Source: Sulfomarinibacter sp963733915
GTDB taxonomy: Bacteria > Acidobacteriota > Thermoanaerobaculia > Thermoanaerobaculales > Sulfomarinibacteraceae
Direction of reading: 5' to 3'
DNA: 64,000 bases
Assembly (NCBI GenBank): GCA_963733915.1
Contig: CAVTEP010000001.1
Coordinates: forward strand, 372,001-436,000
Shown: in pieces, positions 38,373 through 47,610 of the stretch
Layout: each line of letters begins with the position of its first letter
Position numbering within the stretch: position 1 is the stretch's first letter
Made by a program: the position numbers and the translations under genes
Notes under the pieces: model-generated
The model's input: only the letters and a program-made list of their open reading frames with translations
The model's database searches: none
Told to the model about the DNA's origin: nothing

Positions 38373-39538
38373 GTGGGGACACGCGCCGCCGGTGTGGTCG
38401 CGCTCCTCTTTTTGACGGTGACTGCCGCCTTGAGTGCCGAGGGCGACGAGCCGGGGTTGGCAGGGAGAGCCGTACGTCTATACGCACTGGGAGATGTTTT
38501 ACGCCGAAGAGGGTGGACTGCCGAATGATCACATCTTCGCTCTCACCGCCGACGGCGACCGGCTGTGGGTTGGCACTGAGGACGGGCTGGCTCTGTACGA
38601 GGGCGGCAAATGGCGGTCGTGGCGGGAGAAGGACGGTCTGCCGTGGCGGGTGGTGAGCGCGATCGCGGTCAGCCCGAAGACCGGCGACGTCTGGGTCGGC
38701 CTCTTCGGCGGTGGTCTGGCGCGCTTTTCCGGCGGCCGCTTCGATCACTACAACCAGTTCAACAGCGGTCTCGTCAACGACGTGGTCTACGGAGTGGCGG
38801 TCCTCGACGACGCGGTGTGGGTGGCGACCACCGCGGGCATGAGCGTTCTCGACACCCTCAGCGGCGAGTGGGAGATCTACACCGAAAAGAACGCACCGAT
38901 GGAGGAGATCTGGTGCTACAACGTCGACGCCGCCGACGGCAAGGTCTTCGCCGCGGTGTGGGGTGGCGGCATCCTCGAGTGGGATGTCGCGACCAGGCGC
39001 TGGAACGCCCACCGCGACCCCGACCGCGAGATGGAGATCGATCTCTACCGTGACGACGGGCTGATCCACATCATCACCACCTCGGCCTCCTACGTCGACA
39101 AGGTCTTGTGGGCCTCCACCTACTTCGGTCTCAGCCGTTACGACGGCCGTCACTGGCGCGGCTACATGGACCACGACAGCGGTCTCGCGAGCAACTTCAT
39201 CAACCTCGCCAAGGGGCCGCAGCGCCACCTCGTGTTACAACGCCACCGACCTCGGCCTGGCGGCGCTGGTGGATTTCGACAGCGACACCTGGGTCGGCTA
39301 CCGGCGTGACGACGAGGACGCGGCGACCTGGACCGCACACCTCAGCGTCGGCAACGACGAGCTGCGGACGGTGGCCACCGATCTGTCGTTGCCCAACCAC
39401 TTTGTCATCACGGTGGAGTTCCAGGGTGACGATGTCTGGATCGGCACCGGCCACGGTCTCGCGCGCGGGGTCGGAGATGGCTACTACGACGGGCTTTCGA
39501 AGCCGGCAACAGAGACTCCTGAGGAGGCGCACAGATGA
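38373..39538 (+). CDS. Exported beta-propeller protein of the two-component-regulator-propeller type, about 387 aa
   Basis: A signal peptide (GVVALLFLTVTAALSA) is followed by repeated blades of the form LTADGDRLWVGTEDGLALYEGG, IAVSPKTGDVWVGLFGGGLARF and VAVLDDAVWVATTAGMSVLD, like the periplasmic sensor domain of hybrid two-component systems. Here the domain stands alone, with no membrane helix or kinase. GTG 38373 is chosen because it is the last start before the signal peptide; no strong ribosome site is visible. Insertions near 38461 and 39225 break the frame. Its stop overlaps the next gene (ATGA). It may be a binding or sensing component of the cytochrome operon. Confidence 0.75.
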
Positions 39539-40866
39539 GATCCGCGGTGGCGTTGCCGTGTGCGGTCATCCTCGCATTTTCCTTTTTCGCGGTCGGCGAC
39601 GAAGCCAAACCGACGCCGACGCCGGAAGCGATAAAGCAGGTCTACGGCGACACCCCGCCCGAGTACGCACCCTACGGCAACTTCGTCGAGCCCTACAAGC
39701 GCTTCTTTCTCGAGCCGGTCCCGTACCGTGGCTATGGCCGCGAGATCCCGGTGGCGGAGACGGTGGAAAGCGTCAAGATCGGATTCCTCGGGCCGATCGA
39801 GCCGACGGTCTCGGTGGCCACCGGCGGCGCCTCGCACGAGGAGCCGCTGGGAAGCAAGATGCTTCAGGGCGCGCAACTGGCCATCGAGCACGCCAACGCC
39901 CGGGGCGGATTTCGCGGCGGCGGTACCCCCTACGAGCTGGTGGTCCGCAACGACAACGGCCTCTGGGGCGCGAGCGGTAACGAGATCGTGGACCTTGCCT
40001 ACACCGAGCAGGTGTGGGCGATCCTCGGCACCATCGACGGCGCCAACTCGCACATCGCCATCCGCGTCGCCCTCAAGGCCGAAGTGCCGATCATGAACAC
40101 CGGCGACACCGACCCGACCTTTGTCGAGACCAGCATCCCCTGGGTGTGCCGCAACATCACCGACGACCGCCAGATGAGCTACGCCCTGGCCGACTATGTC
40201 TTTGGCACCCTCGGGCTGACCCGGATCGCGGCCCTGCGCGCCAACAACCGCTACGGCCGCATCAGCATCGACGAGTTCCGCGATGCGGCGACGCGGCTGG
40301 GCCACCCGTTTCTTGCGGAGCTCAACTACCAGCTCGGCGACACCGACTTCAGACCGCAGCTCGAGGCCATCAAGGTGCTGGCGCCGGAAGCCCTGATCAC
40401 CTACGGCGATGCGAACGAGTCGGCGATGATCCTCCAGCAGATGCGGGCGATGGGCATGGAGCAGTGGTTCATCGGCTCCGACCGCATGGTGACGCCCGGG
40501 TTCCTGGCGGTTGTGGGCGAGAAAATCTCCAGGGTGGTCGCCGGCTACCCCTTTGATCCCACCCGTGATGATCCGAAGTACCTCCGATTCGTCGAGCAGT
40601 TCAGCAAGCGTTACGGCGAGGCGCCCGAGGTCTACGCCGCCCACGCCTACGACGGCATGACCCAGCTGATCGAGGCCATCGAGCGCGCCGGTCTCAACCG
40701 CGCGCTGATCCTCGACCAGTTGACGGCCACGAAAACCTGGCAGGGAGTGACGGGCGAAAAGGTCTATGACGCGATCTGCTCCAACCGCAGCGCGGCGGTG
40801 CTCGCGCTGGTCAAAGACGGTGCGTGGATCTTTGTGACTCCGGGCGAGGCGGCGGACCGGCCGTGA
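39535..40866 (+). CDS. LivJ-like periplasmic substrate-binding protein (SBP1), 443 aa
   Basis: An N-terminal signal peptide (VALPCAVILAFSFFAVG), an extra 60-residue leader rich in Pro/Tyr, then a type I periplasmic binding fold: VKIGFLGPIEPTVS, LGSKMLQGAQLAIEHANARGG, VWAILGTIDGANSHIA, VPIMNTGDTDPTF, ALRANNRYGRISIDEFRDAA and ALITYGDANESAMILQQM. Relatives bind branched-chain amino acids, amides or small organic acids. No permease or ATPase is encoded nearby, so it may deliver ligand to, or sense it for, the cytochrome system. Intact, and overlapping the next gene by four bases. Confidence 0.87.
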   Translation: MRSAVALPCAVILAFSFFAVGDEAKPTPTPEAIKQVYGDTPPEYAPYGNFVEPYKRFFLEPVPYRGYGREIPVAETVESVKIGFLGPIEPTVSVATGGASHEEPLGSKMLQGAQLAIEHANARGGFRGGGTPYELVVRNDNGLWGASGNEIVDLAYTEQVWAILGTIDGANSHIAIRVALKAEVPIMNTGDTDPTFVETSIPWVCRNITDDRQMSYALADYVFGTLGLTRIAALRANNRYGRISIDEFRDAATRLGHPFLAELNYQLGDTDFRPQLEAIKVLAPEALITYGDANESAMILQQMRAMGMEQWFIGSDRMVTPGFLAVVGEKISRVVAGYPFDPTRDDPKYLRFVEQFSKRYGEAPEVYAAHAYDGMTQLIEAIERAGLNRALILDQLTATKTWQGVTGEKVYDAICSNRSAAVLALVKDGAWIFVTPGEAADRP

Positions 40867-42032
40867 GTCGCGAGATCCGGGTCGCGGTCGCGATGCTCGG
40901 TACGATGGTCGTCACCGCGTTGCCGGTCTTTGCCGACGAGCCCTACAAGACGATGCTCGACGAGCCGATGGTCTTCACCGGCACCGAGTCGTTGGCCGTG
41001 GTAGCCGCCGACGGCGGTGAAATCCGGATCGGTCTTTTCGCGCCCGACGGTGACGAGCACCCGGTGGGTCGCGACCTCGCCCGCGGCGTGGCCCTCGCCG
41101 TCGAGCACGCCAACGCCACCGGCGGGATCGACGGCGCTCGGCTGTGGGTGATCCGGCGCTGGGCCGATGACCCGTGGGGAGCGGGCTCCGGCGAGCTCAT
41201 CCGGCTGGTCTTTGAGGACCGGGTGGTGGTGGTCATCGGTGGTCCCGACGGCGCCTCAACCCACGTGGCGCAACAGATCGCCACCAAGGCGTATGTGCCG
41301 CTGATCGCACCGGTCTCGGGCGACCCGTCGCTGACCCAAACCCGGGTGCCGTGGATCTTCCGTCTGCCGCCCGACGACCGTGCGCAGGCCGAGCTCTTGG
41401 TTATGGAGGGCATGGTGCCGCGCGGGGTGCGGCGAGCGGCGCTGGTGATATCGGATGACCACGACGGGCGCACGGCGGCGCGGGAGCTCGCGGACGCCAT
41501 GGCCCGGGCCGGTCGGCCACCGGCCTTCGAGCTGGCCACCGACCCACAGCTCGAGGACCCGTTCGCGCTGGCCTCTCGTCTCGCGGAGCTCGCGCCGGAC
41601 GGGGTGGTGTTGAGCTTGCCGGGGCCATCGGTTCGGCGCGCGCTCGCGGCCCTGGAGGGCGCGGGGCTCAGGTGCCCGGTCTTTCTGCCCTGGGTCGCCG
41701 ACCTCGATCTCGAAGCCTACCCGTCGCACTATGGCGGGCCGATCGTCGAGGTGCAGCCGTTTGCGGACGCGCGGACCTGCGGTCCGCAGTTGAAGTTTGA
41801 ACGAGCCGCCATCCAACGCTACGGTGAGCGGCCTTCGCCGGCGATGGTTTACGGCTTTGACGCCGCTAACCTGCTGATCGACGCTCTCCGCGCGGGCGAC
41901 GGAGGTCGCGTTGAATTGCGTCAGCGGCTGGCTGAGCTTTCGGGGACCGTTGGCGCCAGCGGCACCATCCACTGGGACAACGGCGGCGGCAACACCACGA
42001 GACCGGTCATTCGCGACCTCGACCGCGATTGA
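40863..42032 (+). CDS. LivJ-like periplasmic substrate-binding protein (SBP2), 389 aa, paralogue of SBP1
   Basis: The GTG start overlaps the TGA of SBP1. A signal peptide (VAMLGTMVVTALPVFA) precedes a leader and the same type I binding fold, aligned block for block with SBP1: LARGVALAVEHANATGGIDG, VVVIGGPDGASTHVAQQ, VPLIAPVSGDPSLTQTRVPW and AALVISDDHDGRTAARE. The two are divergent tandem copies, so they may bind different ligands or form a heterodimeric receptor. A similar binding protein is found in PQQ-alcohol-dehydrogenase loci, but no PQQ dehydrogenase is present here. It is the last gene of the operon. Confidence 0.85.
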   Translation: MSREIRVAVAMLGTMVVTALPVFADEPYKTMLDEPMVFTGTESLAVVAADGGEIRIGLFAPDGDEHPVGRDLARGVALAVEHANATGGIDGARLWVIRRWADDPWGAGSGELIRLVFEDRVVVVIGGPDGASTHVAQQIATKAYVPLIAPVSGDPSLTQTRVPWIFRLPPDDRAQAELLVMEGMVPRGVRRAALVISDDHDGRTAARELADAMARAGRPPAFELATDPQLEDPFALASRLAELAPDGVVLSLPGPSVRRALAALEGAGLRCPVFLPWVADLDLEAYPSHYGGPIVEVQPFADARTCGPQLKFERAAIQRYGERPSPAMVYGFDAANLLIDALRAGDGGRVELRQRLAELSGTVGASGTIHWDNGGGNTTRPVIRDLDRD

Positions 42033-42069
42033 CGGGTTGGGCCACCCCTCGCGGTGCATTGCGAAGACC

Positions 42070-42171
42070 TGTAGGCGGGTCCTTCAGGGCCCGCGGGCAA
42101 GGTCGTCGTGATGTGGAATGCCGCACCCGCCACGTTCGCGCTCCTCGCGCGCCCTGAAGGACGCGCCTACA
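42070..42171. repeat. 24-bp imperfect inverted repeat between convergent genes
   Basis: The arms at 42070-42093 and 42148-42171 match in 22 of 24 positions (core GTAGGCG...CCTTCAGGG and its complement), separated by 54 bases. It lies between the SBP2 stop and the stop of the minus-strand lipoprotein gene, where a bidirectional terminator or REP-type element would be expected. Nothing else was seen in the 189-base gap. Confidence 0.6.
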
Positions 42172-42221
42172 TTTTCGTACCCGATCCCAGCGCGCACCTA
42201 CGGTCTATTCGTCGTGACATC

Positions 42222-45200
42222 TCAGCCTGCCGACGACACGTACCTCGTGTTGTACTTCTCATGCAAACGGTCACGTGCGCTGAGGTCAACGCCGCGCTTC
42301 GGCAATGGCTCGACCGTCCGGCGGTCGCGGGTCAAGAGGTCCATGTCCTTGCACCAGCCCTCGGTTTCGAGAACGTAGATTCGGGTCCAGCCGGGTGGCG
42401 GCCCCTGTTCCGGCGTCTCGAACTCGAGGTGGACGGCCTCGCCGGGACCGAAGACCGCGACCGCGTCGTCCGCCGCCGCCACCAGCTCGAGCGCATCCCC
42501 GAAGGCTGTGTAGAAACCGATCTGGAATCGGGTGTCCCAGAGCGGAGTGCGGCGGGCCCAGTCGTAGTGCGGCAACCGTTGCGCCCCGGTCGTGCGACGG
42601 GCAAAGCCCGGGGTTTCGACCCGCGCCGCAACCAGCTGGAGTTGTCGCCGAACGACCGACGGCGCGGTTTCGGCCGCCGCCACCTGCAGCCGGTCCCAGT
42701 AGATCTCCTGGTTGGTGGCCAGGCGCAGCTCGCGGGTGCCGGGTGGAAGCTTCGGCAGCGGCACCGCCATCCGGCGCGGCATCCCGGCCGGGTAGCCGAA
42801 CTCGACCAGGACATCGGCCCACGAGCCGTCGGCACCCCGCGCGGACAGGGTCGGCGCCCGGTAGTCGGCGCCCGCCTGCCAGGCGGCGAACATGGTCGAC
42901 GAGTACGGGTACTCCACCCACCCGTCGGCGATGAGCACGAGCTCCTCGCCGAGCGTGTCGAGCGGCTCGGCGAAGCTGATGGTCAGCACGTGCTCACCAT
43001 CCAGCCGGCCGATAAACCGCTGGTCGAGCGGGCCGACCGGCGCCGCCAACAGATCGGCGATGACGATGGTGTCGGTGACGTCCCCGCCGCGCTCGTTGAC
43101 CGCCCGCACGGGTGTCGCCATGCGCTGGTAAAAGACCGGTCGGCCGGTCGGCTCGGGGCCGAGAATGCCCATCCGCTCGTCGAGGGTCATCGACCACCCG
43201 GACGGCAGATCGTAGGCGACGGCCCGGGCTGCGTCGAGATAGGCGGTTTCCTCCATCGGCTCGCCGATCTTGAGGAGCAAACGGCCGTCGCGGGGAACGG
43301 CGCCCGGTGGCAGCATGAGATTTTCCCAAGGCCGCGGCGTGCTGTACTCGCCCGGTCCGACCGAGTAGCCGATGCCGCCGACTCCAAGAAGATCGGTGAC
43401 AAAGGCGTAGCCGCGGCCGTCCCAGGCGAAGAGCACCGGACAGCTCGAGAGCTGGCGCTGGGTCTCGGCGACGCGGTGGGTGCTGCCGGGCTCGAGGTCC
43501 ATCTCGGTCTGCAGCACCCCGTCCGACCAGTCAATCGAGATGAAGTCGATCCGCGGCGCGCCGCCGAGCCCGAGCAAAAGCGGCTGCAGGCTTTGACCGG
43601 GGCCGGAGTCGGCGCGGTAGGTGTCGACCACTGTCCACCGCGAACCCGCCCTGACCGCGAGACGGACACCGATGCCGGAGGCATTGGTTCGCATCGAGCT
43701 GGCGTCGTCCTCGCGGCCGCTGAGGCCGACGGCGACAAAGGGCAGCCGGCCGGGCCCGGGAGGCCACAGAGAGAAACCGTCATCCGCGTCAAAGCCCACC
43801 AGTGACGGTCCGAGGGAAGGATCGAGCGCGGCCAGGGCCCATGCCGCCACGGCTCCATCTGCCGCAAAGAGCTCGGTTCCGTCAGCCGGTGACACAACCC
43901 GCCATCCGCGGTCGGTCGAGGTCACGAGCTCGAGGTCTCCGTCGCCGTCGACGTCGGCAAGGGCGAGACGCGCTGACCCGATCGTGTACGATCCGTCGGC
44001 GACGGTGTCTGCCGTCCAATTCCCGCTTGCCACCTCCCGCCATCGGCTGACTGTGCCCTGGCCGTCGGTGCTGAAGATCTCGACGTGGCCATCGGCATCG
44101 GTGTCGCCGGCCACCGCCGCTTCGATGTCGGCGGCGATGAATGCGTCCCATCCATCGGCTGCGCGGTACTCCCAGAGAAGCTCGTTGACGTAGACCTGGT
44201 GGGGAGGCTCTGCGTTGATGACGATGATGTCGGCGTCGAGGTCGCCATCAAAATCGGCCACCAGCAGGCGTCGCGACTCCTTGCCGTCGCCGGTCAGCCC
44301 GCTCGCCGCCGCCAGCGGTCGGAAGGACCCGTCGCGGTTGTTGTTGAAAAGCTCATTGTCGCCGTTCGAGTTGACCACGAATATGTCGAGATCTCCGTCG
44401 TGGTCGGCGTCAAAGAGCGCGCCGTCGATCGTATTGAAGCTGCCGTCACCGGTCCCGGTTGAGGCCGTGACGTCCTGCCACGAACCTCCCTCGAGTTGAC
44501 GCCAGAGCTGGTTCGGCCCGCGGCGGCAGAGGTAGACGTCGGTCAGACCGTCGTTGTCGATATCGCCCCACAGGGCGGTGTTGACCCCGTCGATGTGCGC
44601 CAGCGGGTGGTCGATGTCGATCTCGAATCCCGTGTCACCGGCCACCGCCAGGGCGTTGCGAAAAGGGGCCTCTCCGGCCGTCGCCCCGGCGATGAACAGA
44701 TCCACCGCGCCGTCGTTGTCGATGTCGCAGACCGTGATGTCGGGTTGCGGTCCGGGCTCGACGGTGGCCCCCCACAACTCGACCCGGCGGTCGAAGATCG
44801 GTCCCGAGGGCATCTCGGTCGTTGTCTCGGCGTCGGAGCCCAGCGCCACGACCTCGGCCCATTCACCCATTCGGGTGTATTTGAACTCGACGAGATGGGA
44901 GCGCGGGTTTGACTCCAGGGCCTGGAAGCGCTCGATGAAGGCCTCGGCGCGCTCGCGGTCCCCAAGTCGCTGGGCAGCCTGGAAGGCGCGGTAGTGGGCG
45001 CTGCTGAGGTAGGGATCGATCTCGATTGCGCGTTCGAAGCACGACAGGGCCTCTTCGAACTGCTGCAGCTGCATGTGGCACTGGCCGAGGTGGTAGAAGG
45101 CTTCGGCGCTGGTCGGGTCTGCCTCCGCCACCAGCTGAAACCGCGACATCGCGGCCTCTGCCCGGCCGCGGTGAAGGTCGATGATGCCGCTGTTGTAGGC

Positions 45201-45533
45201 CGCGCTGACATTCGACGGGTCGTGTTCGAGGACCCGATCGAAGATGGCCTTGGCCGCCTCATCATCGCCTTCGTGTTGACGGTTCATGGTGGCGATGCCG
45301 AGGTTGACCTGGACGTCGGGGTTGTCCGGGTACCGTTCCGCAAGCGCTGAGAAGACCTCGAGCGCTGCTTCGAAGTCGAAGCGCCCCATGTTGGCGACTC
45401 CCCGGTTGTTGGCCGCCACACCTTCGGTATCGAGGCCGCCGGCCGGCCTTTGGCTGCCGCATCCGACCGCGAGCAAGAGCAGCGCTGCGGCAACCAAGCA
45501 GATCGGAATTTTCCGGGCGAACGCGATCTTCAT
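42222..45533 (-). CDS. Large TPR plus FG-GAP/ASPIC lipoprotein, 1103 aa
   Basis: A lipobox (LLLAVGC, Cys24) predicts lipid anchoring. About six TPR units occupy residues 40-220 (EAFYHLGQCHMQLQQFEEAL, CFERAIEIDPYLSSAHYRA). FG-GAP blades with D-x-D loops follow at 260-560 (DIDNDGAVDLFIAG, DADHDGDLDIFVVNSNGD), then an ASPIC-like segment. The last 370 residues are a region I do not recognise, with SCPVLFAWDGRGYAFVTDLLG and a closing DRLHEKYNTRYV. GAAGGAGGA lies five bases before ATG 45533. One uninterrupted frame. It likely acts as an extracytoplasmic scaffold; no catalytic motif is visible. Confidence 0.82.
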   Translation of the reverse strand: MKIAFARKIPICLVAAALLLLAVGCGSQRPAGGLDTEGVAANNRGVANMGRFDFEAALEVFSALAERYPDNPDVQVNLGIATMNRQHEGDDEAAKAIFDRVLEHDPSNVSAAYNSGIIDLHRGRAEAAMSRFQLVAEADPTSAEAFYHLGQCHMQLQQFEEALSCFERAIEIDPYLSSAHYRAFQAAQRLGDRERAEAFIERFQALESNPRSHLVEFKYTRMGEWAEVVALGSDAETTTEMPSGPIFDRRVELWGATVEPGPQPDITVCDIDNDGAVDLFIAGATAGEAPFRNALAVAGDTGFEIDIDHPLAHIDGVNTALWGDIDNDGLTDVYLCRRGPNQLWRQLEGGSWQDVTASTGTGDGSFNTIDGALFDADHDGDLDIFVVNSNGDNELFNNNRDGSFRPLAAASGLTGDGKESRRLLVADFDGDLDADIIVINAEPPHQVYVNELLWEYRAADGWDAFIAADIEAAVAGDTDADGHVEIFSTDGQGTVSRWREVASGNWTADTVADGSYTIGSARLALADVDGDGDLELVTSTDRGWRVVSPADGTELFAADGAVAAWALAALDPSLGPSLVGFDADDGFSLWPPGPGRLPFVAVGLSGREDDASSMRTNASGIGVRLAVRAGSRWTVVDTYRADSGPGQSLQPLLLGLGGAPRIDFISIDWSDGVLQTEMDLEPGSTHRVAETQRQLSSCPVLFAWDGRGYAFVTDLLGVGGIGYSVGPGEYSTPRPWENLMLPPGAVPRDGRLLLKIGEPMEETAYLDAARAVAYDLPSGWSMTLDERMGILGPEPTGRPVFYQRMATPVRAVNERGGDVTDTIVIADLLAAPVGPLDQRFIGRLDGEHVLTISFAEPLDTLGEELVLIADGWVEYPYSSTMFAAWQAGADYRAPTLSARGADGSWADVLVEFGYPAGMPRRMAVPLPKLPPGTRELRLATNQEIYWDRLQVAAAETAPSVVRRQLQLVAARVETPGFARRTTGAQRLPHYDWARRTPLWDTRFQIGFYTAFGDALELVAAADDAVAVFGPGEAVHLEFETPEQGPPPGWTRIYVLETEGWCKDMDLLTRDRRTVEPLPKRGVDLSARDRLHEKYNTRYVSSAG

Positions 45534-45622
45534 GGCCGTCCTCCTTCGAATGCCCGCATAATGCCAGGGCAATTGTCTCTGATCTCGTATGTGGCAGTCT
45601 CCGTGCCAATATCAGACATCAT

Positions 45623-47605
45623 TTACTCGCGCGGGGGCGCACCGGCGCAGCAGGTCTGCCCGGCCCGGTAGCGGGCGAGATTAGCCTCGAGTTTGGGAAG
45701 CTCTTCCAGACGGCCTTCCCAGGTCAATCTCTGGATCAGCTCCTGTTGCAGACGTACGGCGTCGTTGAACAGTCCAGCTTCGGCGGAGGCCATGGCCAGG
45801 GTCTCGAGGCGGCTCGGGGTCAAACCGTCGCGCAGGGTCCGCCGCGCCAGATCCAGCGCACGCTCGCCGTCCCTCGTCTCGGGGTCATCGGCCGACGCGA
45901 GCAGCCGGGCCAGGGCGTGGAGCAGCTCGACGCTCTCGGGGATCGCCTGCCAGCCCTCCTCAAGGCGCCGGCGCGCTTCCCGTGATCGACCCAGGGCGGT
46001 GAGCGCCTCGGCCTCGCCCAGCCGCGCCCGAACATTTCCGGGATCCGACACGACGATGCGCCGATAGATCTCGGCTGACTCCTGGTAGCGGCCGAGCCGG
46101 CCCATCGCCGCGCCGAGATCGAGACCGGCCGCGACCAGACCGGGGTCGAGAGCGAGCGCGGTGCGGTACTCCTCGACCGCGCGTTCGTCCGACCCGGCCC
46201 GGGACTCAATGATGCCGAGGTGATGGTGGACCTGGGCTGCATCCGAGGGATCGAGGTTGAGCTCGAGGGCCTCGAGGTAATTCGCCCGCGCGGCGTCGAG
46301 CTCACCGACACGGAGGGAGGCGACCGCCAGACGAATCCTCACCCCGTCCCCTTCGAGCCCCAGCTCGCACAGCCGCTCGAGGTCGGCGATTGCCTCCCGG
46401 TCGCGGCGCAGCTCCATTCTCGCCCTCGCCCTCGACCGGAGCGCATCGCTGTTGGCGGGCTCGAGCTCGAGAACGGCCGAGTAGCGGTCGACCGCCGCCT
46501 CGAGATCGCCGGTCTTCTCGAGCACGTAGCCGAGCATCAGGATGGCTTCGGCCATCTCGGGGACCAGGACGAGGGCCACCCCGGCCTGGTTGCGTGCGCC
46601 GCCGTCATCGCCGCGGTCGAGGCTGAGGCTGGCGAGGGCGAGGTGGAGACGGGCGCGTATGAGCCGGTTGCGGGCCGCCTCCGCCGATGACGGGTCCGGG
46701 GCGCCGGCCGCCGGCGTCAGGTCCACGATCGCCTGGTGGATCTGCTCGACCGCCTGGGGGAGGTCCTTGAGGTAGGTCGCCGCAAACACGGCAACGCTGC
46801 GGTCATCGTGGTCCTCCGGCTCGGCCGCCATCTCCAGCACCACCTCGACCACGTTTTCGTTTTTCAATGGCTCGATCGCGGCGAGCAGCGGATCGGCAAA
46901 CCCGATCTCGGTGGTGCCGCGCTGCTCCATGTGGGCCCGCGCCGCCTCGGTGTCGCCGAGCTTGCGATAGGCGAGGGCCAGCTGGTAGTGGACGATCGTC
47001 GCCCGCGGCTGCAGCTCCAGGGCCTTCGTCAGGTGCTCGACCGCCTCGTCGGTTCGGCCGAGGGCGGCGGCGGCTCGCCCGAGACCGCCATGAGCGGCGG
47101 GCTCCGATGGGCTGAGCTCGAGGACGCGCTGAAACTGCTCGTAGGCCGCTTGATTCTCGCCCAGCGCGAGCAGGAGCTCCGCCAGGTGGATGTGGGTCGG
47201 GATATCGTCGGACCGGAGATCGAGGGCGCGCGCGAACGCCGCCCGCTCCCTCTCGAGGTCTCCGACCATCTGATAGACGAAGCCGAGGTAGTACGCCCAG
47301 CGGAAGTCGTTTGGGGAGAGCAGCGAGGCGTTGCGAAACGCGACCTCCGCCGCGTCGTTGAGATGGTGGGCGATGTAGTACATGCCGAGGGTCCCGTAGG
47401 CCTCGGCGAGATCGCCGTCGGATCCCGAAGGCTGCAGCCCGGCGACACGATCCTGGAGCAGTTCCAGTCGTTGACGGGTCGCATCCTCCATGGTCGAGAG
47501 ATTGGGCAGGGGCAACGGAGCCAGCTCGTTGCGTTCGACCGGCCAGGCGTGTGGCGACAGTACGACCAGCAACAATACGACGACCGTCCACCGCGAGGTC
47601 GTCAT
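45623..47605 (-). CDS. Exported TPR-repeat protein, 660 aa
   Basis: An N-terminal signal sequence (WTVVVLLLVVLSPHAW) precedes at least twelve TPR-like helix pairs along the chain, for example DFRWAYYLGFVYQMVGDLER, AAYEQFQRVLELSPSEPAA and AEAILMLGYVLEKTGDLEAA. The C-terminus has a CC pair (GQTCCAGAPP) of unknown role. TPR solenoids mediate protein-protein contacts. The start lies five bases after the TGA of the CRTAC1 gene upstream, so the two are co-translated and their products probably interact. No enzymatic domain is seen. Confidence 0.85.
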   Translation of the reverse strand: MTTSRWTVVVLLLVVLSPHAWPVERNELAPLPLPNLSTMEDATRQRLELLQDRVAGLQPSGSDGDLAEAYGTLGMYYIAHHLNDAAEVAFRNASLLSPNDFRWAYYLGFVYQMVGDLERERAAFARALDLRSDDIPTHIHLAELLLALGENQAAYEQFQRVLELSPSEPAAHGGLGRAAAALGRTDEAVEHLTKALELQPRATIVHYQLALAYRKLGDTEAARAHMEQRGTTEIGFADPLLAAIEPLKNENVVEVVLEMAAEPEDHDDRSVAVFAATYLKDLPQAVEQIHQAIVDLTPAAGAPDPSSAEAARNRLIRARLHLALASLSLDRGDDGGARNQAGVALVLVPEMAEAILMLGYVLEKTGDLEAAVDRYSAVLELEPANSDALRSRARARMELRRDREAIADLERLCELGLEGDGVRIRLAVASLRVGELDAARANYLEALELNLDPSDAAQVHHHLGIIESRAGSDERAVEEYRTALALDPGLVAAGLDLGAAMGRLGRYQESAEIYRRIVVSDPGNVRARLGEAEALTALGRSREARRRLEEGWQAIPESVELLHALARLLASADDPETRDGERALDLARRTLRDGLTPSRLETLAMASAEAGLFNDAVRLQQELIQRLTWEGRLEELPKLEANLARYRAGQTCCAGAPPRE

Positions 47606-47610
47606 GGCCG

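Noticed and set aside
39535..42032. A PQQ-alcohol-dehydrogenase-associated locus
   Set aside because: The binding proteins and propellers recall such loci, but no PQQ-dependent dehydrogenase or pqq biosynthesis gene is present.
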